Below, piece by piece: positions 47,246 through 56,121 of a DNA stretch of 64,000 bases. This DNA comes from Paenalcaligenes sp052103955 (GTDB lineage Bacteria; Pseudomonadota; Gammaproteobacteria; Burkholderiales; Burkholderiaceae_B): positions 1 through 64,000 of the forward strand of contig JBQELO010000010.1 of NCBI GenBank assembly GCA_052103955.1, written 5' to 3'. The notes under the pieces are model-generated. The model made no database searches. It worked only from the letters and a program-made list of their open reading frames with translations, and was not told the origin of the DNA. The first letter of the stretch is position 1. The number at the start of each line of letters is the position of its first letter. The translations under genes were made by a program, and so were the position numbers.

Positions 47246-48430
47246 ATGCGCGCGCTTAAACAGTGGTTTATCCCTGATGCACAGATGCCGCCCTTGTGGG
47301 GGCTGGCAATGCTTACCTTTAGTGGCACCTTAGCCATGCACATTTTTGTGCCGGCGTTGCCTGATGCGGGTGCCAGCTTGGCAGCTACGCCTGCGCAAAT
47401 GCAGATGACCATCAGCTTCTACATTGTAGGGTTGGCGGTAGGGCAATTAATTTATGGCCCTTTGTCGGATCGCTACGGTAGGCGAAAACCGTTATTGGCG
47501 GGGCTAACACTCTATATTGTTGCCAGTTTCGCGGCTTTATTTGTTGATGGTGTTGATAGCCTTATTGCGTTGCGTTTGATGGCGGCGTTTGGCGGTTGTG
47601 CGGGGATGGTGTTGGGGCGAGTGATTGTGCGTGATACCACCCGTGTCGCCCAGGACGTGGCTAGCCGTTTGGCTCTGATGAATGTCATGGTGGTGATAGG
47701 GCCTGGGCTGGCTCCATTGTTAGGTGGTGTGTTGGTGCACCATTTAGGGTGGCGCTCGGTATTCATCTTTTTGTGCTTGCTGGGCATTGCGAATATGGCC
47801 TACACCATTTTCTTGCTCCCCGAGACTAGGCAACCATCGCTACGCACTAGATCGGTGGTGCGTGACTACCTAAGCCTACTGCGTTCGCCCGTATTTTTGG
47901 GCTATGCCGTGGGTGGTGGGTTGGCGACCACCTCTATTTATGCCGTTGTGGCGGCTGCACCTTTTGTGTTTATGGAGCAGTTGCACAGACCTGCCTCGGA
48001 GGTAGGTATGTACTTGTCATTGGTGATTGGAGCGATGGCGTTAGGTAATTTACTCGCCCGCTTTTTGCTGCGTAGGCTGCCGTTGCGTCAGGTATTGTTA
48101 GGTGCGAATGCCTTGAGCATTGTGAGTGCGGCGTTTATGTTTGTGGCCTGCCTAAGTATGGAGCTTGCTGTAGGTGTCTTTATTGGGCCGGCTATTGTGT
48201 TTTCTATTGCAGCCGGCTTAACGAGTCCAGCCGCTGCGACCCAAGTTATTAGTGTACAACCCGAGCTTTCGGGAGCGGCATCCGGCTTATATGGTTTTGG
48301 GCAGATGATGATTGGTGCGGTGTGTACCGTAGTTACCGGCTTGGGGGCTGACCACGCACTTTTGGCAGCGTTAACGTTACTGCTGTCTAGTTTGGTTGGG
48401 CAGTATGCGTTTAGACGCGCCTTAGCCTAA
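47246..48430 (+). CDS. Bcr/CflA-type multidrug MFS exporter
   Basis: 394 residues, twelve helices. MHIFVPALPDAGASLAATPAQMQMTISFYIVGLAVGQLIYGPLSDRYGRRKPLLAG is characteristic of the Bcr/CflA group, with the MFS loop 2-3 motif GPLSDRYGRRKP. It lies just after a MarR gene, the usual arrangement of drug-inducible efflux. Substrates are not predictable. The 3' end overlaps the convergent alkB-like gene by 9 bp. Confidence 0.9.
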   Translation: MRALKQWFIPDAQMPPLWGLAMLTFSGTLAMHIFVPALPDAGASLAATPAQMQMTISFYIVGLAVGQLIYGPLSDRYGRRKPLLAGLTLYIVASFAALFVDGVDSLIALRLMAAFGGCAGMVLGRVIVRDTTRVAQDVASRLALMNVMVVIGPGLAPLLGGVLVHHLGWRSVFIFLCLLGIANMAYTIFLLPETRQPSLRTRSVVRDYLSLLRSPVFLGYAVGGGLATTSIYAVVAAAPFVFMEQLHRPASEVGMYLSLVIGAMALGNLLARFLLRRLPLRQVLLGANALSIVSAAFMFVACLSMELAVGVFIGPAIVFSIAAGLTSPAAATQVISVQPELSGAASGLYGFGQMMIGAVCTVVTGLGADHALLAALTLLLSSLVGQYAFRRALA

Positions 48431-49042
48431 TTCAGGCTGAATGGTTCTAAACGTTAAGCTAATGCGTGGTAATGCTACGGTGCGAGTAGGGGGCAAACGG
48501 TGTAGCCAGTGGCTTTGTGTGGTGCCTTTCATCACCAGTAAGCTGCCATGCTCTAGCAGTACAGACTGGGTTTCTGTCGTGCGCTTATGTTTAAAACTGA
48601 ACTTGCGTGGTGCGCCTAAGCTTAACGAGGCAATAGCACCATTTTTCTTCAGATCGCGTTCAGCGTCGCTGTGCCAGGCCATACCTTCTTCGCCAGTGTG
48701 ATACAGGTTTAGTAAGCACGCGTTATAGCTTTCGCCGCTGTGTGTTTGTGCAATGTGTTTAAGTTCTTGAAGTACAGGTAGCCAAGGCAGCGCTGTTTTG
48801 GTTTTTTTTGAATAGGTGTACTGAAAAGGCTCATCGGCATACCAAGCAACTTTACGCTTGGTGAGCAGCGTTTTTCCCATGATCACAGCTTCATCTTGCT
48901 TCCATGCGATGGTGTCAAACAGGGTTTGGAAATACGCGTCTGCTTGTGCGGTAGTCAGCACCACACCGTGATAGTGCACCTCACCGTCATAGGGCAGCAG
49001 GTTGGTGCTTTGTAAGGGCGTATCAAAAAGGTCTAGGTTCAC
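48422..49042 (-). CDS. AlkB-like 2-oxoglutarate-dependent dioxygenase
   Basis: 206 residues. CLLNLYHTGEEGMAWHSDAE carries the HxD iron ligands, SHWLHRLPPTRTVALPRISLTFR the distal His and the arginines that bind 2-oxoglutarate. The overall length resembles AlkB homologues of the ALKBH2/3 kind, which remove methyl groups from DNA or RNA bases by oxidation. No ada gene is near. It stands alone with its stop inside the MFS gene end. Confidence 0.88.
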   Translation of the reverse strand: MNLDLFDTPLQSTNLLPYDGEVHYHGVVLTTAQADAYFQTLFDTIAWKQDEAVIMGKTLLTKRKVAWYADEPFQYTYSKKTKTALPWLPVLQELKHIAQTHSGESYNACLLNLYHTGEEGMAWHSDAERDLKKNGAIASLSLGAPRKFSFKHKRTTETQSVLLEHGSLLVMKGTTQSHWLHRLPPTRTVALPRISLTFRTIQPELG

Positions 49043-49301
49043 GGGTGTTTAGGCTTAAGACAGTGCAGGGGCTGGTTAGGTAGTGTACCAATAGCTTATA
49101 GCGTATGTGGGGGCGGGTTCACACCCCGTTTCTTGCTATGTAAAAATAGCCGTGAAAACCATATTGATGGCAGGGTGGTTTATATATCGTTAGGTGATAA
49201 GCGTATGATGAGCAACGGGAAAACAGCGGTGATGCTTGCTATGTGGTGGCATTCACTCAGGGCGACAGCCCCTAACCCTACGTTGTAAGGATACAGAATA
49301 G

Positions 49302-50114
49302 ATGACTGATAATAAAAAATCCATAGGCCAGCACGAGCTGGGTGAACATAATCGCGATGCGTGGAATAAGCTGGTAGAGCAGCAATGCCCGTGGTCGCAG
49401 CCAGTGTCGTCCGAGGTGATAGCACAGGCTAAAAAAGGGCAGTGGCAGGTGTATATCACCCCGCAAGCCATGCCAGAAGGTTGGTTACCCGCGTCGGTGG
49501 CTGGGCTAAAAATTCTGTGTTTGGCATCGGGCGGTGGCCAACAGGCTCCTGTGTTAGCGGCCGCAGGCGCAGAGGTTACGGTAGTTGATATTTCTGAAGG
49601 GCAGTTAGAGCAAGATAGGTTAGTGGCCAAGCGCGATAATCTAACACTTAACCTAGTGCGCAGCGATATGGCTGATTTGTCGGCGTTTGCAGATAACAGC
49701 TTTGATGTGATTGTGCACCCCATCTCTAACCTGTACGTACCCAGCGTGTTACCAGTATGGAAAGAGTGCTATCGCGTACTGAAACCAGGCGGAAAATTGC
49801 TTTCCAGTTTTTATAACCCTGTGGTGTTTATTGGGGATAGAGACCCCACGCTGATGCAAGAAGGGTTAATTCGCCCACTATACAGTGTGCCGTATGCGGA
49901 TATTAGCGACTTAGATGCCGCCAGCCTAAAGCAAAAAGTGGAGCAAGGTAGTCCCTTGGTCTTTGGTCATAGCTTAAGTGATCAAATAGGTGGGCAATTG
50001 CAGGCGGGCTTGGTATTAACGGGCTTTTACGAAGATAAGCAGCCTAATCCTAGGTTCTTAGTAGACCGCTTTATGCCTACTTTTATGGCCACATGTTCGC
50101 AAAAACTGGCCTAA
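49302..50114 (+). CDS. Class I SAM-dependent methyltransferase
   Basis: 270 residues. The SAM-binding motif I is ILCLASGGGQQAPVLAAAGAEVTVVDIS (Gly-rich loop and acidic residue), then NLVRSDMADLSAFADNSFDVIVHPISNLYV and the methyltransferase-11-like EECYRVLKPGGKLL equivalent (KECYRVLKPGGKLLSSF). Substrate unknown. The 259 bp upstream contain no gene with a clear ribosome-binding site. Confidence 0.85.
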   Translation: MTDNKKSIGQHELGEHNRDAWNKLVEQQCPWSQPVSSEVIAQAKKGQWQVYITPQAMPEGWLPASVAGLKILCLASGGGQQAPVLAAAGAEVTVVDISEGQLEQDRLVAKRDNLTLNLVRSDMADLSAFADNSFDVIVHPISNLYVPSVLPVWKECYRVLKPGGKLLSSFYNPVVFIGDRDPTLMQEGLIRPLYSVPYADISDLDAASLKQKVEQGSPLVFGHSLSDQIGGQLQAGLVLTGFYEDKQPNPRFLVDRFMPTFMATCSQKLA

Positions 50115-50119
50115 GTAAG

Positions 50120-50698
50120 TCATTGGCCAGCGGGTAAGCGTGGTGGGTAATGTATAAGGTCGTGCAATATCACTGCGCTGTTACTGCTGTTGCGGTAGGC
50201 ATGGGGCTGATCGGCTTGAAAACGAACCGCTTCGCCTGTTTTCAGGCTGTGCCATACGCCCTCGGCATAAAGCTCTAGCTCGCCCGCTAGCACGATGACA
50301 TGCTCAATCACGCCAGCCTCGTGGGCGGACGATTCACTGTACGCACCGGCGGCCAGTTCGATTCGAAAAATATCAAAACCCAACTGCGGATCAAAGGGAA
50401 ACAGCGGGGTCACCCGCATATCAGCATTGGCTTGATCGTAGACGGGTAAGGCGCCTTGTCGGTGCAACAGTAACGGTTGGCGCGACTGTTCGGCTTCTAA
50501 AAAGGTAGAAAAGGGCACATTAAAGCCCGTGGCGATCTTCCACAAGGTGGCTACCGTAGGGCTGGACTCACCACGTTCAATCTGACCCAGCATCGCTTTG
50601 CTGACGCCGGTGAATTCGGCGGCTTGGCTTAAGCTCCATTGCCTATCTTGTCGCAGTGATTTCAAGGTTTGAGCTAAATGATGCGCCATGTTTTGCAT
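50120..50698 (-). CDS. XRE-cupin transcriptional regulator
   Basis: 192 residues from the ATG at 50698 (AGGAG 8 nt upstream); the frame back to 50752 runs into the operator palindrome. Helix-turn-helix LAQTLKSLRQDRQWSLSQAAEFTGVSKAMLGQIERGESSPTVATLWKIA, then a cupin domain (HEAGVIEHVIVLAGELELYAEGVWHSLKTGEAVRFQADQPHAYRN). Proteins of this type sense small metabolites and control the transporter or enzyme next to them, here the BenE gene. Confidence 0.9.
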   Translation of the reverse strand: MQNMAHHLAQTLKSLRQDRQWSLSQAAEFTGVSKAMLGQIERGESSPTVATLWKIATGFNVPFSTFLEAEQSRQPLLLHRQGALPVYDQANADMRVTPLFPFDPQLGFDIFRIELAAGAYSESSAHEAGVIEHVIVLAGELELYAEGVWHSLKTGEAVRFQADQPHAYRNSSNSAVILHDLIHYPPRLPAGQ

Positions 50699-50738
50699 GA
50701 CTGCAGCTCCTTGTGTGGTGGGGACTACAAAGCATTGT

Positions 50739-50786
50739 ACGTTATAACGCACAGTGTTATATACTTTGATTCGTGCGTTATAACGT
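50739..50786. promoter_or_regulatory. Paired palindromic operator between regulator and benE
   Basis: ACGTTATAACGCAC (50739-50752) and GTGCGTTATAACGT (50773-50786) are perfect inverted copies, and each contains the palindrome CGTTATAACG. The centres lie about 34 bp apart, roughly three helical turns, fitting cooperative binding of two dimers. A TATACTT-like box sits between them. Confidence 0.75.
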
Positions 50787-50802
50787 CCAACTAAGGTTAA
50801 GT

Positions 50803-51978
50803 ATGCGTCCGCCTCTTTCTTTGCGTCATCTGTCGTTCTCTGCTGTTGTGGCGGGGTTGGTATCGGTATTAGTGGGCTATACCGGTTCTATTGCTATTGT
50901 GGTGCAGGCCTTAAACGCGGCCAGTGTTCCAGCATCAGAAATAGGGGGCTGGCTGACCATGTTGGGGTTGGCGATGGGGGTAAGCTCGTTAGGTTTATCG
51001 CTGTACTACCGTATTCCAATCTTGACGGCGTGGTCTACGCCCGGCATGGCGGTATTGGCAACCAGTGCTGTGGGCGTGCCCTTAAGCGAAGTAGTGGGCG
51101 TCTTTATTTTTGCGTCAGGTTTAATGCTGCTATGCGGCGCCACAGGAATTTTTGCACGCATCATGCAGCGTATTCCGCAGTCGCTAGCTGCGGCGATGTT
51201 GGCTGGGATTTTGCTGCGCTTTTGCTTAGAAGCTTTTTTGGCTTTTGAGCTAGATTTACTGATGAGTGGGGTGATGTGCTTGGTGTTCTTGGTAGCACGG
51301 CGCTTCGCTCCTCGCTACGCCATTGTGTTGACTTTGGTTGTGGGTGTGGCGTTAGCGGCGGGAAAAATGCAGGGTATGGATTTCAGTCAGCATGCCGTGA
51401 TTAGCTGGCCTAGCTGGGTTACACCAAAATTTGAATGGGCCTCGTTGTTGGGGGTAGGTATTCCTTTCTTTATTGTGAGTATGGGCTCACAAAATGCACC
51501 TGGTATTGCAACCTTACAAGCCTTTGGCTACACGCCGCGTATTTCACCCCTGATTACCATTACCGCGTTGATGTCTTTGGTGTTGTCACCATTAGGTGGC
51601 TTTACTGTGTGTATTGCTGCGATTTCAGCCGCCTTTTGTTTGGGGCCCGAGGCCCACGCTGACCAATCACGGCGTTATATGGCAGCAGCATGCGCGGGGG
51701 TGTTCTACTTATTGGCAGGGTTATTTGGTGCCTCTATTGGCGTGCTATTTAGTGCGTTGCCTGAAGCGTTTATTAAAAGCATTGCCGGGTTGGCGCTGTT
51801 GGGTACGTTTACTAGCAGTATGACGCTGGCGATGAAGGATGAAGAGCGCCGCGACGCCGCAGCTATGACCTTCTTAATTACAGCGTCAGGCCTTAGCCTC
51901 TGGGGAATTAGCTCAGCCTTTTGGGGCATGGTGGGTGGCGGACTAACGTATTACATCATGCGTCGCCGCCATGCCTAA
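50803..51978 (+). CDS. BenE family transporter
   Basis: 391 residues from the ATG at 50803; the frame open to 50773 is only the operator palindrome. Around ten to twelve helices with VAGLVSVLVGYTGSIAIVVQALNAASVPASEIGGWLTMLGLAMG, RIPILTAWSTPGMAVLATS and FFIVSMGSQNAPGIATLQAFGY, all standard for the benzoate:H+ symporter family. Many members are annotated from sequence only, so benzoate is not proven. No benzoate catabolic genes are nearby. Confidence 0.88.
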   Translation: MRPPLSLRHLSFSAVVAGLVSVLVGYTGSIAIVVQALNAASVPASEIGGWLTMLGLAMGVSSLGLSLYYRIPILTAWSTPGMAVLATSAVGVPLSEVVGVFIFASGLMLLCGATGIFARIMQRIPQSLAAAMLAGILLRFCLEAFLAFELDLLMSGVMCLVFLVARRFAPRYAIVLTLVVGVALAAGKMQGMDFSQHAVISWPSWVTPKFEWASLLGVGIPFFIVSMGSQNAPGIATLQAFGYTPRISPLITITALMSLVLSPLGGFTVCIAAISAAFCLGPEAHADQSRRYMAAACAGVFYLLAGLFGASIGVLFSALPEAFIKSIAGLALLGTFTSSMTLAMKDEERRDAAAMTFLITASGLSLWGISSAFWGMVGGGLTYYIMRRRHA

Positions 51979-52003
51979 AAGTGCGTGAAGGTGGAGGGCT
52001 AGG

Positions 52004-52690
52004 TTAAGGCAGCGCGTTGACTACCGTAAGCGAAAAACCATCCCAGCCTTTCTCACCTACTGTTTGTAGAGCGGTACTACTAAGGTTGGGGTTGCCGGCT
52101 AGCTTCTGTAAAAAACGCTGTACGCCCAATACATTAGGGTCTGCACTGTTGGGGTTAGAGACTGCGCCGCCTCGTACTACGTTGTCGCCAATAATGGTGG
52201 TTCCTACACGGCTAAGTTTAAGGACGGCATCCAAATAGGCAGGGTTATTGGGTTTATCGGCATCAATAAAGATCAAATCAAAGGGGCCTTTTAACGTAGC
52301 CAGTACATCTAAGGCGGTGCCCACGTGCTGCTCTATGCGCTCGGTCATGCCAGCAAGTGCAAAGTTTTGGGCCGCAACTTTCGCAAAATCTGCATTGTTA
52401 TCAATAGTCGTAATACAACCGCCTTCAGGCAGTGCTCTGGCCATGCAGATGGTGCTATAGCCACCTAAAGTCCCTATTTCTAATACGCGTTTGGCTTGGC
52501 TGATCTGTACCATGACGGCTAAAAATTTGCCTTGTACAGGGGCTACGTCATGGGGTGGCATGCCCGCTTCTGCATTGGCCGCCAGTACATGTTCTAGCAC
52601 GCTGTCGGTAGGGGCTAGCCTAGTAGAAAAATAGTGATCAACCACTGTGCATTCTTCAATAGTGGGGGTGGGGTAATCATGTGCACGCAT
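52004..52690 (-). CDS. O-methyltransferase, caffeoyl-CoA type
   Basis: 228 residues from the ATG at 52690 (AAAGG upstream). The frame extends to 52753 but the extra 21 residues are an unlikely hydrophobic run. The methyltransferase-3 core shows RVLEIGTLGGYSTICMARALPEGGCITTIDNN (SAM-binding loop), FDLIFIDADKPNNPAYLDAVLKLSRVGTTIIGDNVVRGG (metal-binding Asp and Asn). Substrate is probably a catechol-like or other small hydroxyl compound; unproven. Confidence 0.88.
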   Translation of the reverse strand: MRAHDYPTPTIEECTVVDHYFSTRLAPTDSVLEHVLAANAEAGMPPHDVAPVQGKFLAVMVQISQAKRVLEIGTLGGYSTICMARALPEGGCITTIDNNADFAKVAAQNFALAGMTERIEQHVGTALDVLATLKGPFDLIFIDADKPNNPAYLDAVLKLSRVGTTIIGDNVVRGGAVSNPNSADPNVLGVQRFLQKLAGNPNLSSTALQTVGEKGWDGFSLTVVNALP

Positions 52691-53069
52691 AACAGAAACC
52701 TTTAAAAGCAGTAGGGATATGCAAAAAAGAAAGGGTAGTCCGTGCCATGACAATAGCGGATTACGCTGTATGGATAGAGATATACATATTTAGATACAAA
52801 TTAACCTGACGTGATGGCTGCTGTGTAGTGCGTGGTCTGGGCAGTATCAGGTAGGTAAAAAGAACAGTGGTTTCAGATAGATGCACTGAAGAACCTACTG
52901 AAGCTCATGGTTATTTTCAAAACAATTCTTATATATAGAGACTTTTTGTTCTGCTTAGTGAGAAAAGTTGGGGTTATTACGCGTGTAACTCTGCTCACTT
53001 ACTACTCATAATGGGCTGGAAAACAAAATAACAAAACAAAGTATCTCGATAAGTAATAAGGAGGCAGTG
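52691..53069. other. Intergenic region with a nested hairpin
   Basis: About 380 bp without a gene. CAGGTAGGT (52848-52856) pairs with ACCTACTG (52893-52900) with one bulged G, enclosing a second stem CAGTG/CACTG (52865-52869, 52884-52888). Further on, TTATATATAG near 52930 could be a -10 box for the following operon; in that case the hairpin lies upstream of the transcript. A strong GGAGG precedes the gene at 53070. Confidence 0.4.
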
Positions 53070-54482
53070 ATGGGAGACTCATTTCACGGCATTATTGCAT
53101 TCGCGCTATTAGCGGGAATGTTGGCCTTGGGGGGAATATTGCGCAGGCATATTCCTATACTGCAAAAAACCTTAATTCCCGCCAGTATTCTGGGTGGGTT
53201 AATAGGGTTTGTTTTATTAAGTTTGGGGTGGATCCCCGGCTACACACCATCTGATTTTAATAGCTTAACCTTCCACTTCTTTACGCTTAGCTTTATGTCG
53301 CTGTGCTTAACAGGCAGCAGCAAAGATAAGTCATTATCAGGCGGTAGTATTGCCAAGGGTGGGATGTGGCTTAGCCTGATTTGGACATCTAGCCTAGGCT
53401 TACAGGTGTTAATTGGTTACGGCATGATTGTGCTGTACGACCAATTTACCGGTAGCCAAGTGGGGCCTATGTTGGGGGCGTTAATTACCCATGGCTTTAC
53501 CCAAGGCCCAGGCCAAGCACTGACCTACGGCACTATCTGGGAGCAAGAGTACGGCATTACCAATGCGGCACAAGTAGGGCTGATTTACGCATCGCTTGGT
53601 TTCTTGGCCGCTTTTGTAGTGGGGGTGCCAGCCGCACAGCGCATCATACGCAAAGGCATGAACCTGAATAAAAAGTCGTCTATTGATCAGACGTTTTTGC
53701 AGGGTTTTTATCAAAAAGAAGCAGGGCACACTACCACACGTGAAGTAAGCCATAGCGCCAACATGGATAGCTTTGGCTGGCATTTAGGTTTGTTGGGTGT
53801 GGCCTATGGCATTACCTACGTATGGTTGAATTTCATGCAGGGTGTAGTGGCTGGTAAAGCACCGCTTGGCTTGAGCCTAGAAGTACTGTTTAGCCATAAC
53901 ATGTTTTTTGTGCACGGCATGATTGTGTGTGTGCTGATGCGTATGGTGATTGACAAGGCAGGCTGGTCGCACTTTGTGGATGACGAAACCATGAAGCGTA
54001 TTACGGGGGCTTCCGTAGATTTCATGGTGGTAGGCACCATTATGAGCATTGCTTTTGCCGTGTTGTATTCCTTGCTGGTACCGATTTTGTTAGTGTCGGC
54101 AGCCGTCACTGTTGCGACGTTTATCCTGTGTTGGTACTGCGGCAAGCTTAGCGGCAAGTTAGGGCCAGAGCGTGCCATTACCTCTTTTGGTTGTTGCACG
54201 GGCTCTACTGGCACTGGGCTATTGCTACTGCGATTAGTGGATGCCGATTTCAGCACCTCAGTAGGTAAAGAGCTGGCCTTTTTCAACTTAGCTATTGTGC
54301 TGATTAATTTGCCAGTGCTCTACATCGTGACCCCCATTGCACCCAGCTTAAGTGCCAATACCTACTTGCTGGTGTTTGCCGCTACTACTTTTATTCCTTT
54401 GGCGTTAATGCCGTTGTTGATGCTGAAGAAAAAACAGCCTTCAGCTGGTTTTGCTAAATCTAATGTTGTTGTAGGAGAGTAA
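53070..54482 (+). CDS. ESS-type sodium:glutamate symporter family protein
   Basis: 470 residues from the ATG at 53070 (GGAGG 5 nt before; a GTG 3 bp earlier is too close). Roughly ten to twelve helices with two repeated halves: LIPASILGGLIGFVLLSLG, GALITHGFTQGPGQALTYGTIWEQ in the first, and FMVVGTIMSIAF, ITSFGCCTGSTGTGLLLLRLVD in the second, the latter matching the GltS-like re-entrant loops. Its partner genes (amidohydrolase, CobW) suggest that it imports a compound the amidohydrolase cleaves; this is inference. Confidence 0.82.
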   Translation: MGDSFHGIIAFALLAGMLALGGILRRHIPILQKTLIPASILGGLIGFVLLSLGWIPGYTPSDFNSLTFHFFTLSFMSLCLTGSSKDKSLSGGSIAKGGMWLSLIWTSSLGLQVLIGYGMIVLYDQFTGSQVGPMLGALITHGFTQGPGQALTYGTIWEQEYGITNAAQVGLIYASLGFLAAFVVGVPAAQRIIRKGMNLNKKSSIDQTFLQGFYQKEAGHTTTREVSHSANMDSFGWHLGLLGVAYGITYVWLNFMQGVVAGKAPLGLSLEVLFSHNMFFVHGMIVCVLMRMVIDKAGWSHFVDDETMKRITGASVDFMVVGTIMSIAFAVLYSLLVPILLVSAAVTVATFILCWYCGKLSGKLGPERAITSFGCCTGSTGTGLLLLRLVDADFSTSVGKELAFFNLAIVLINLPVLYIVTPIAPSLSANTYLLVFAATTFIPLALMPLLMLKKKQPSAGFAKSNVVVGE

Positions 54483-54489
54483 AAAGCCC

Positions 54490-56121
54490 ATGTTAACTAT
54501 TTTTGCCGCCAAACGTATTATCACTATGGATCCCTCTTTGCCAGAGGCCACCCACATCGCTGTAAAAGATGGAAAGGTACTAGGGGTGGGGCCGTTAGAA
54601 GCGCTGCAAGATCTGGGTGAGGCAACAGTAGATACACGGTTTGCTGAGCAGTACATGTATCCTGGTTTCGTTGAAGGTCATAGTCATGCATTAGAAGGTG
54701 CCATGTGGAAGTACCTGTATTTGGGGTACTTCCCTCGGCACGATCCTGAAGGTACGCGTTGGCCGGGTTGTCAAAGCTTGGAACAAATACAAGAAACGTT
54801 AGCGCAGTATGCTGAGCTATTGCCTGAAGGCGAGCCCTTGGTAGCGTGGGGCTTTGACCCAGTGTATTTTGAGGGTGATCGCCTAGATAGGCAGATTATT
54901 GATGCCGTTGTAAGCGACAGGCCAGTGGTCATCATGCATGCCAACTTGCACCTGATGACGGTGAACAGTGCGATGCTGGCGCAAACCACCTTGGCACAAA
55001 ATACAACTATTGAAGGGGTAATGCTGGGTAAGGATGGCAAGCCTAATGGCGAACTACGCGAAATGGCCGCCATGTTTGCAGTGTTCGAGGCGCTAGGCAG
55101 TAGTTTGTTTTCAGAAGTAGATAGCCCACAAACCTTGCAGCGTTATGCTCGAGCCGCACAGCGTACAGGCATTACCACCATTACTGATCTGTACAACCCG
55201 CTTAGTGATGCAGGCGTTCAGGTGCTGCGCGATGCCTCGGCAGATGAGGACTACGCCGTACGTTTAGTACCCGCGATGGCGGCGTTAGAGTGGGAAAATG
55301 CTCAAGGCATTGCTAGGGTTCAGGCCTGCCAGCGTGATAACAACGATAAGTTGCATTTTGGCTTGGTTAAAATTATGACCGATGGCTCCATTCAAGGTTT
55401 TTCAGCGCGTATGCTGTGGCCGGGTTATCACAATGGCCATGAGAACGGTATTTGGAATGCACCGCCTGAAAGCTTAAAGCAAATGGTGTTGGACTATCAC
55501 CAGTCGGGCTTACAGTTGCACATACATACCAATGGCGATGAAGCGGTAGAACTGATTCTGGATGCCATCGAAGAAGCGCAAACTTTATGGTACAGGGCAG
55601 ACCACCGGCACACGTTGCAGCATTGTCAGTTCATCAGCCAAGCACAAATGCGCCGTGCCGCGAAGTTAGGCGTGTGTTTAAACATGTTTGTGAATCACAT
55701 TTACTACTGGGGTGATGTGCATCGCACTAAAACCTTGGGCTACAGCCGTAGCCGACGTATGCAACCGCTGCGATCAGCCCTTGATTTGGGGATACCAGTG
55801 GCCATGCATTCCGATGCACCCGTTACACCGTTGGGGCCACTGTTTTCCATGTGGTGCGCGATTCGTAGGCATACAGCCAGTGGACATCAGCTAGGCGAGC
55901 ATGAGGGTTTATGTATGGAACAAGCCTTATACGCCGCTACGTTGGGGGCGGCCTATACCTTACGTATGGATGACAAGGTTGGTAGCTTAGAGGTAGGTAA
56001 GTACGCCGATATGGTGGTGTTGGACCATGACTTGTTTAGCGTTGATGCCGATGCGCTACCTGCCATGCAAGTGAGTGCTACGGTAGTGGGGGGGCGTGTA
56101 CATGCCAACACCGCTGCGTGA
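54490..56121 (+). CDS. Amidohydrolase, YtcJ-like
   Basis: 543 residues. The metal-binding HxH is PGFVEGHSHALEGAMW (near 65), further ligands lie in LHIHTNGDEAVE (about 346), HRHTLQHCQF (about 375) and the late AMHSDAPVTPLGP Asp. The C-terminus GSLEVGKYADMVVLDHD closes the composite beta domain of amidohydrolases. It is probably cytoplasmic, since no signal is present. It acts on an unknown amide or cyclic compound. Seven bp after the symporter gene, and 20 bp overlapping the CobW gene. Confidence 0.9.
   Translation: MLTIFAAKRIITMDPSLPEATHIAVKDGKVLGVGPLEALQDLGEATVDTRFAEQYMYPGFVEGHSHALEGAMWKYLYLGYFPRHDPEGTRWPGCQSLEQIQETLAQYAELLPEGEPLVAWGFDPVYFEGDRLDRQIIDAVVSDRPVVIMHANLHLMTVNSAMLAQTTLAQNTTIEGVMLGKDGKPNGELREMAAMFAVFEALGSSLFSEVDSPQTLQRYARAAQRTGITTITDLYNPLSDAGVQVLRDASADEDYAVRLVPAMAALEWENAQGIARVQACQRDNNDKLHFGLVKIMTDGSIQGFSARMLWPGYHNGHENGIWNAPPESLKQMVLDYHQSGLQLHIHTNGDEAVELILDAIEEAQTLWYRADHRHTLQHCQFISQAQMRRAAKLGVCLNMFVNHIYYWGDVHRTKTLGYSRSRRMQPLRSALDLGIPVAMHSDAPVTPLGPLFSMWCAIRRHTASGHQLGEHEGLCMEQALYAATLGAAYTLRMDDKVGSLEVGKYADMVVLDHDLFSVDADALPAMQVSATVVGGRVHANTAA

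Noticed and set aside
49043..49301. Riboswitch for the methyltransferase gene at 49302
   Set aside because: Some short GC hairpins are present (near 49115 and 49260), but none matches the conserved core of a SAM, SAH or preQ1 riboswitch that I know. A 27-codon frame at about 49204-49287 has no ribosome-binding site.
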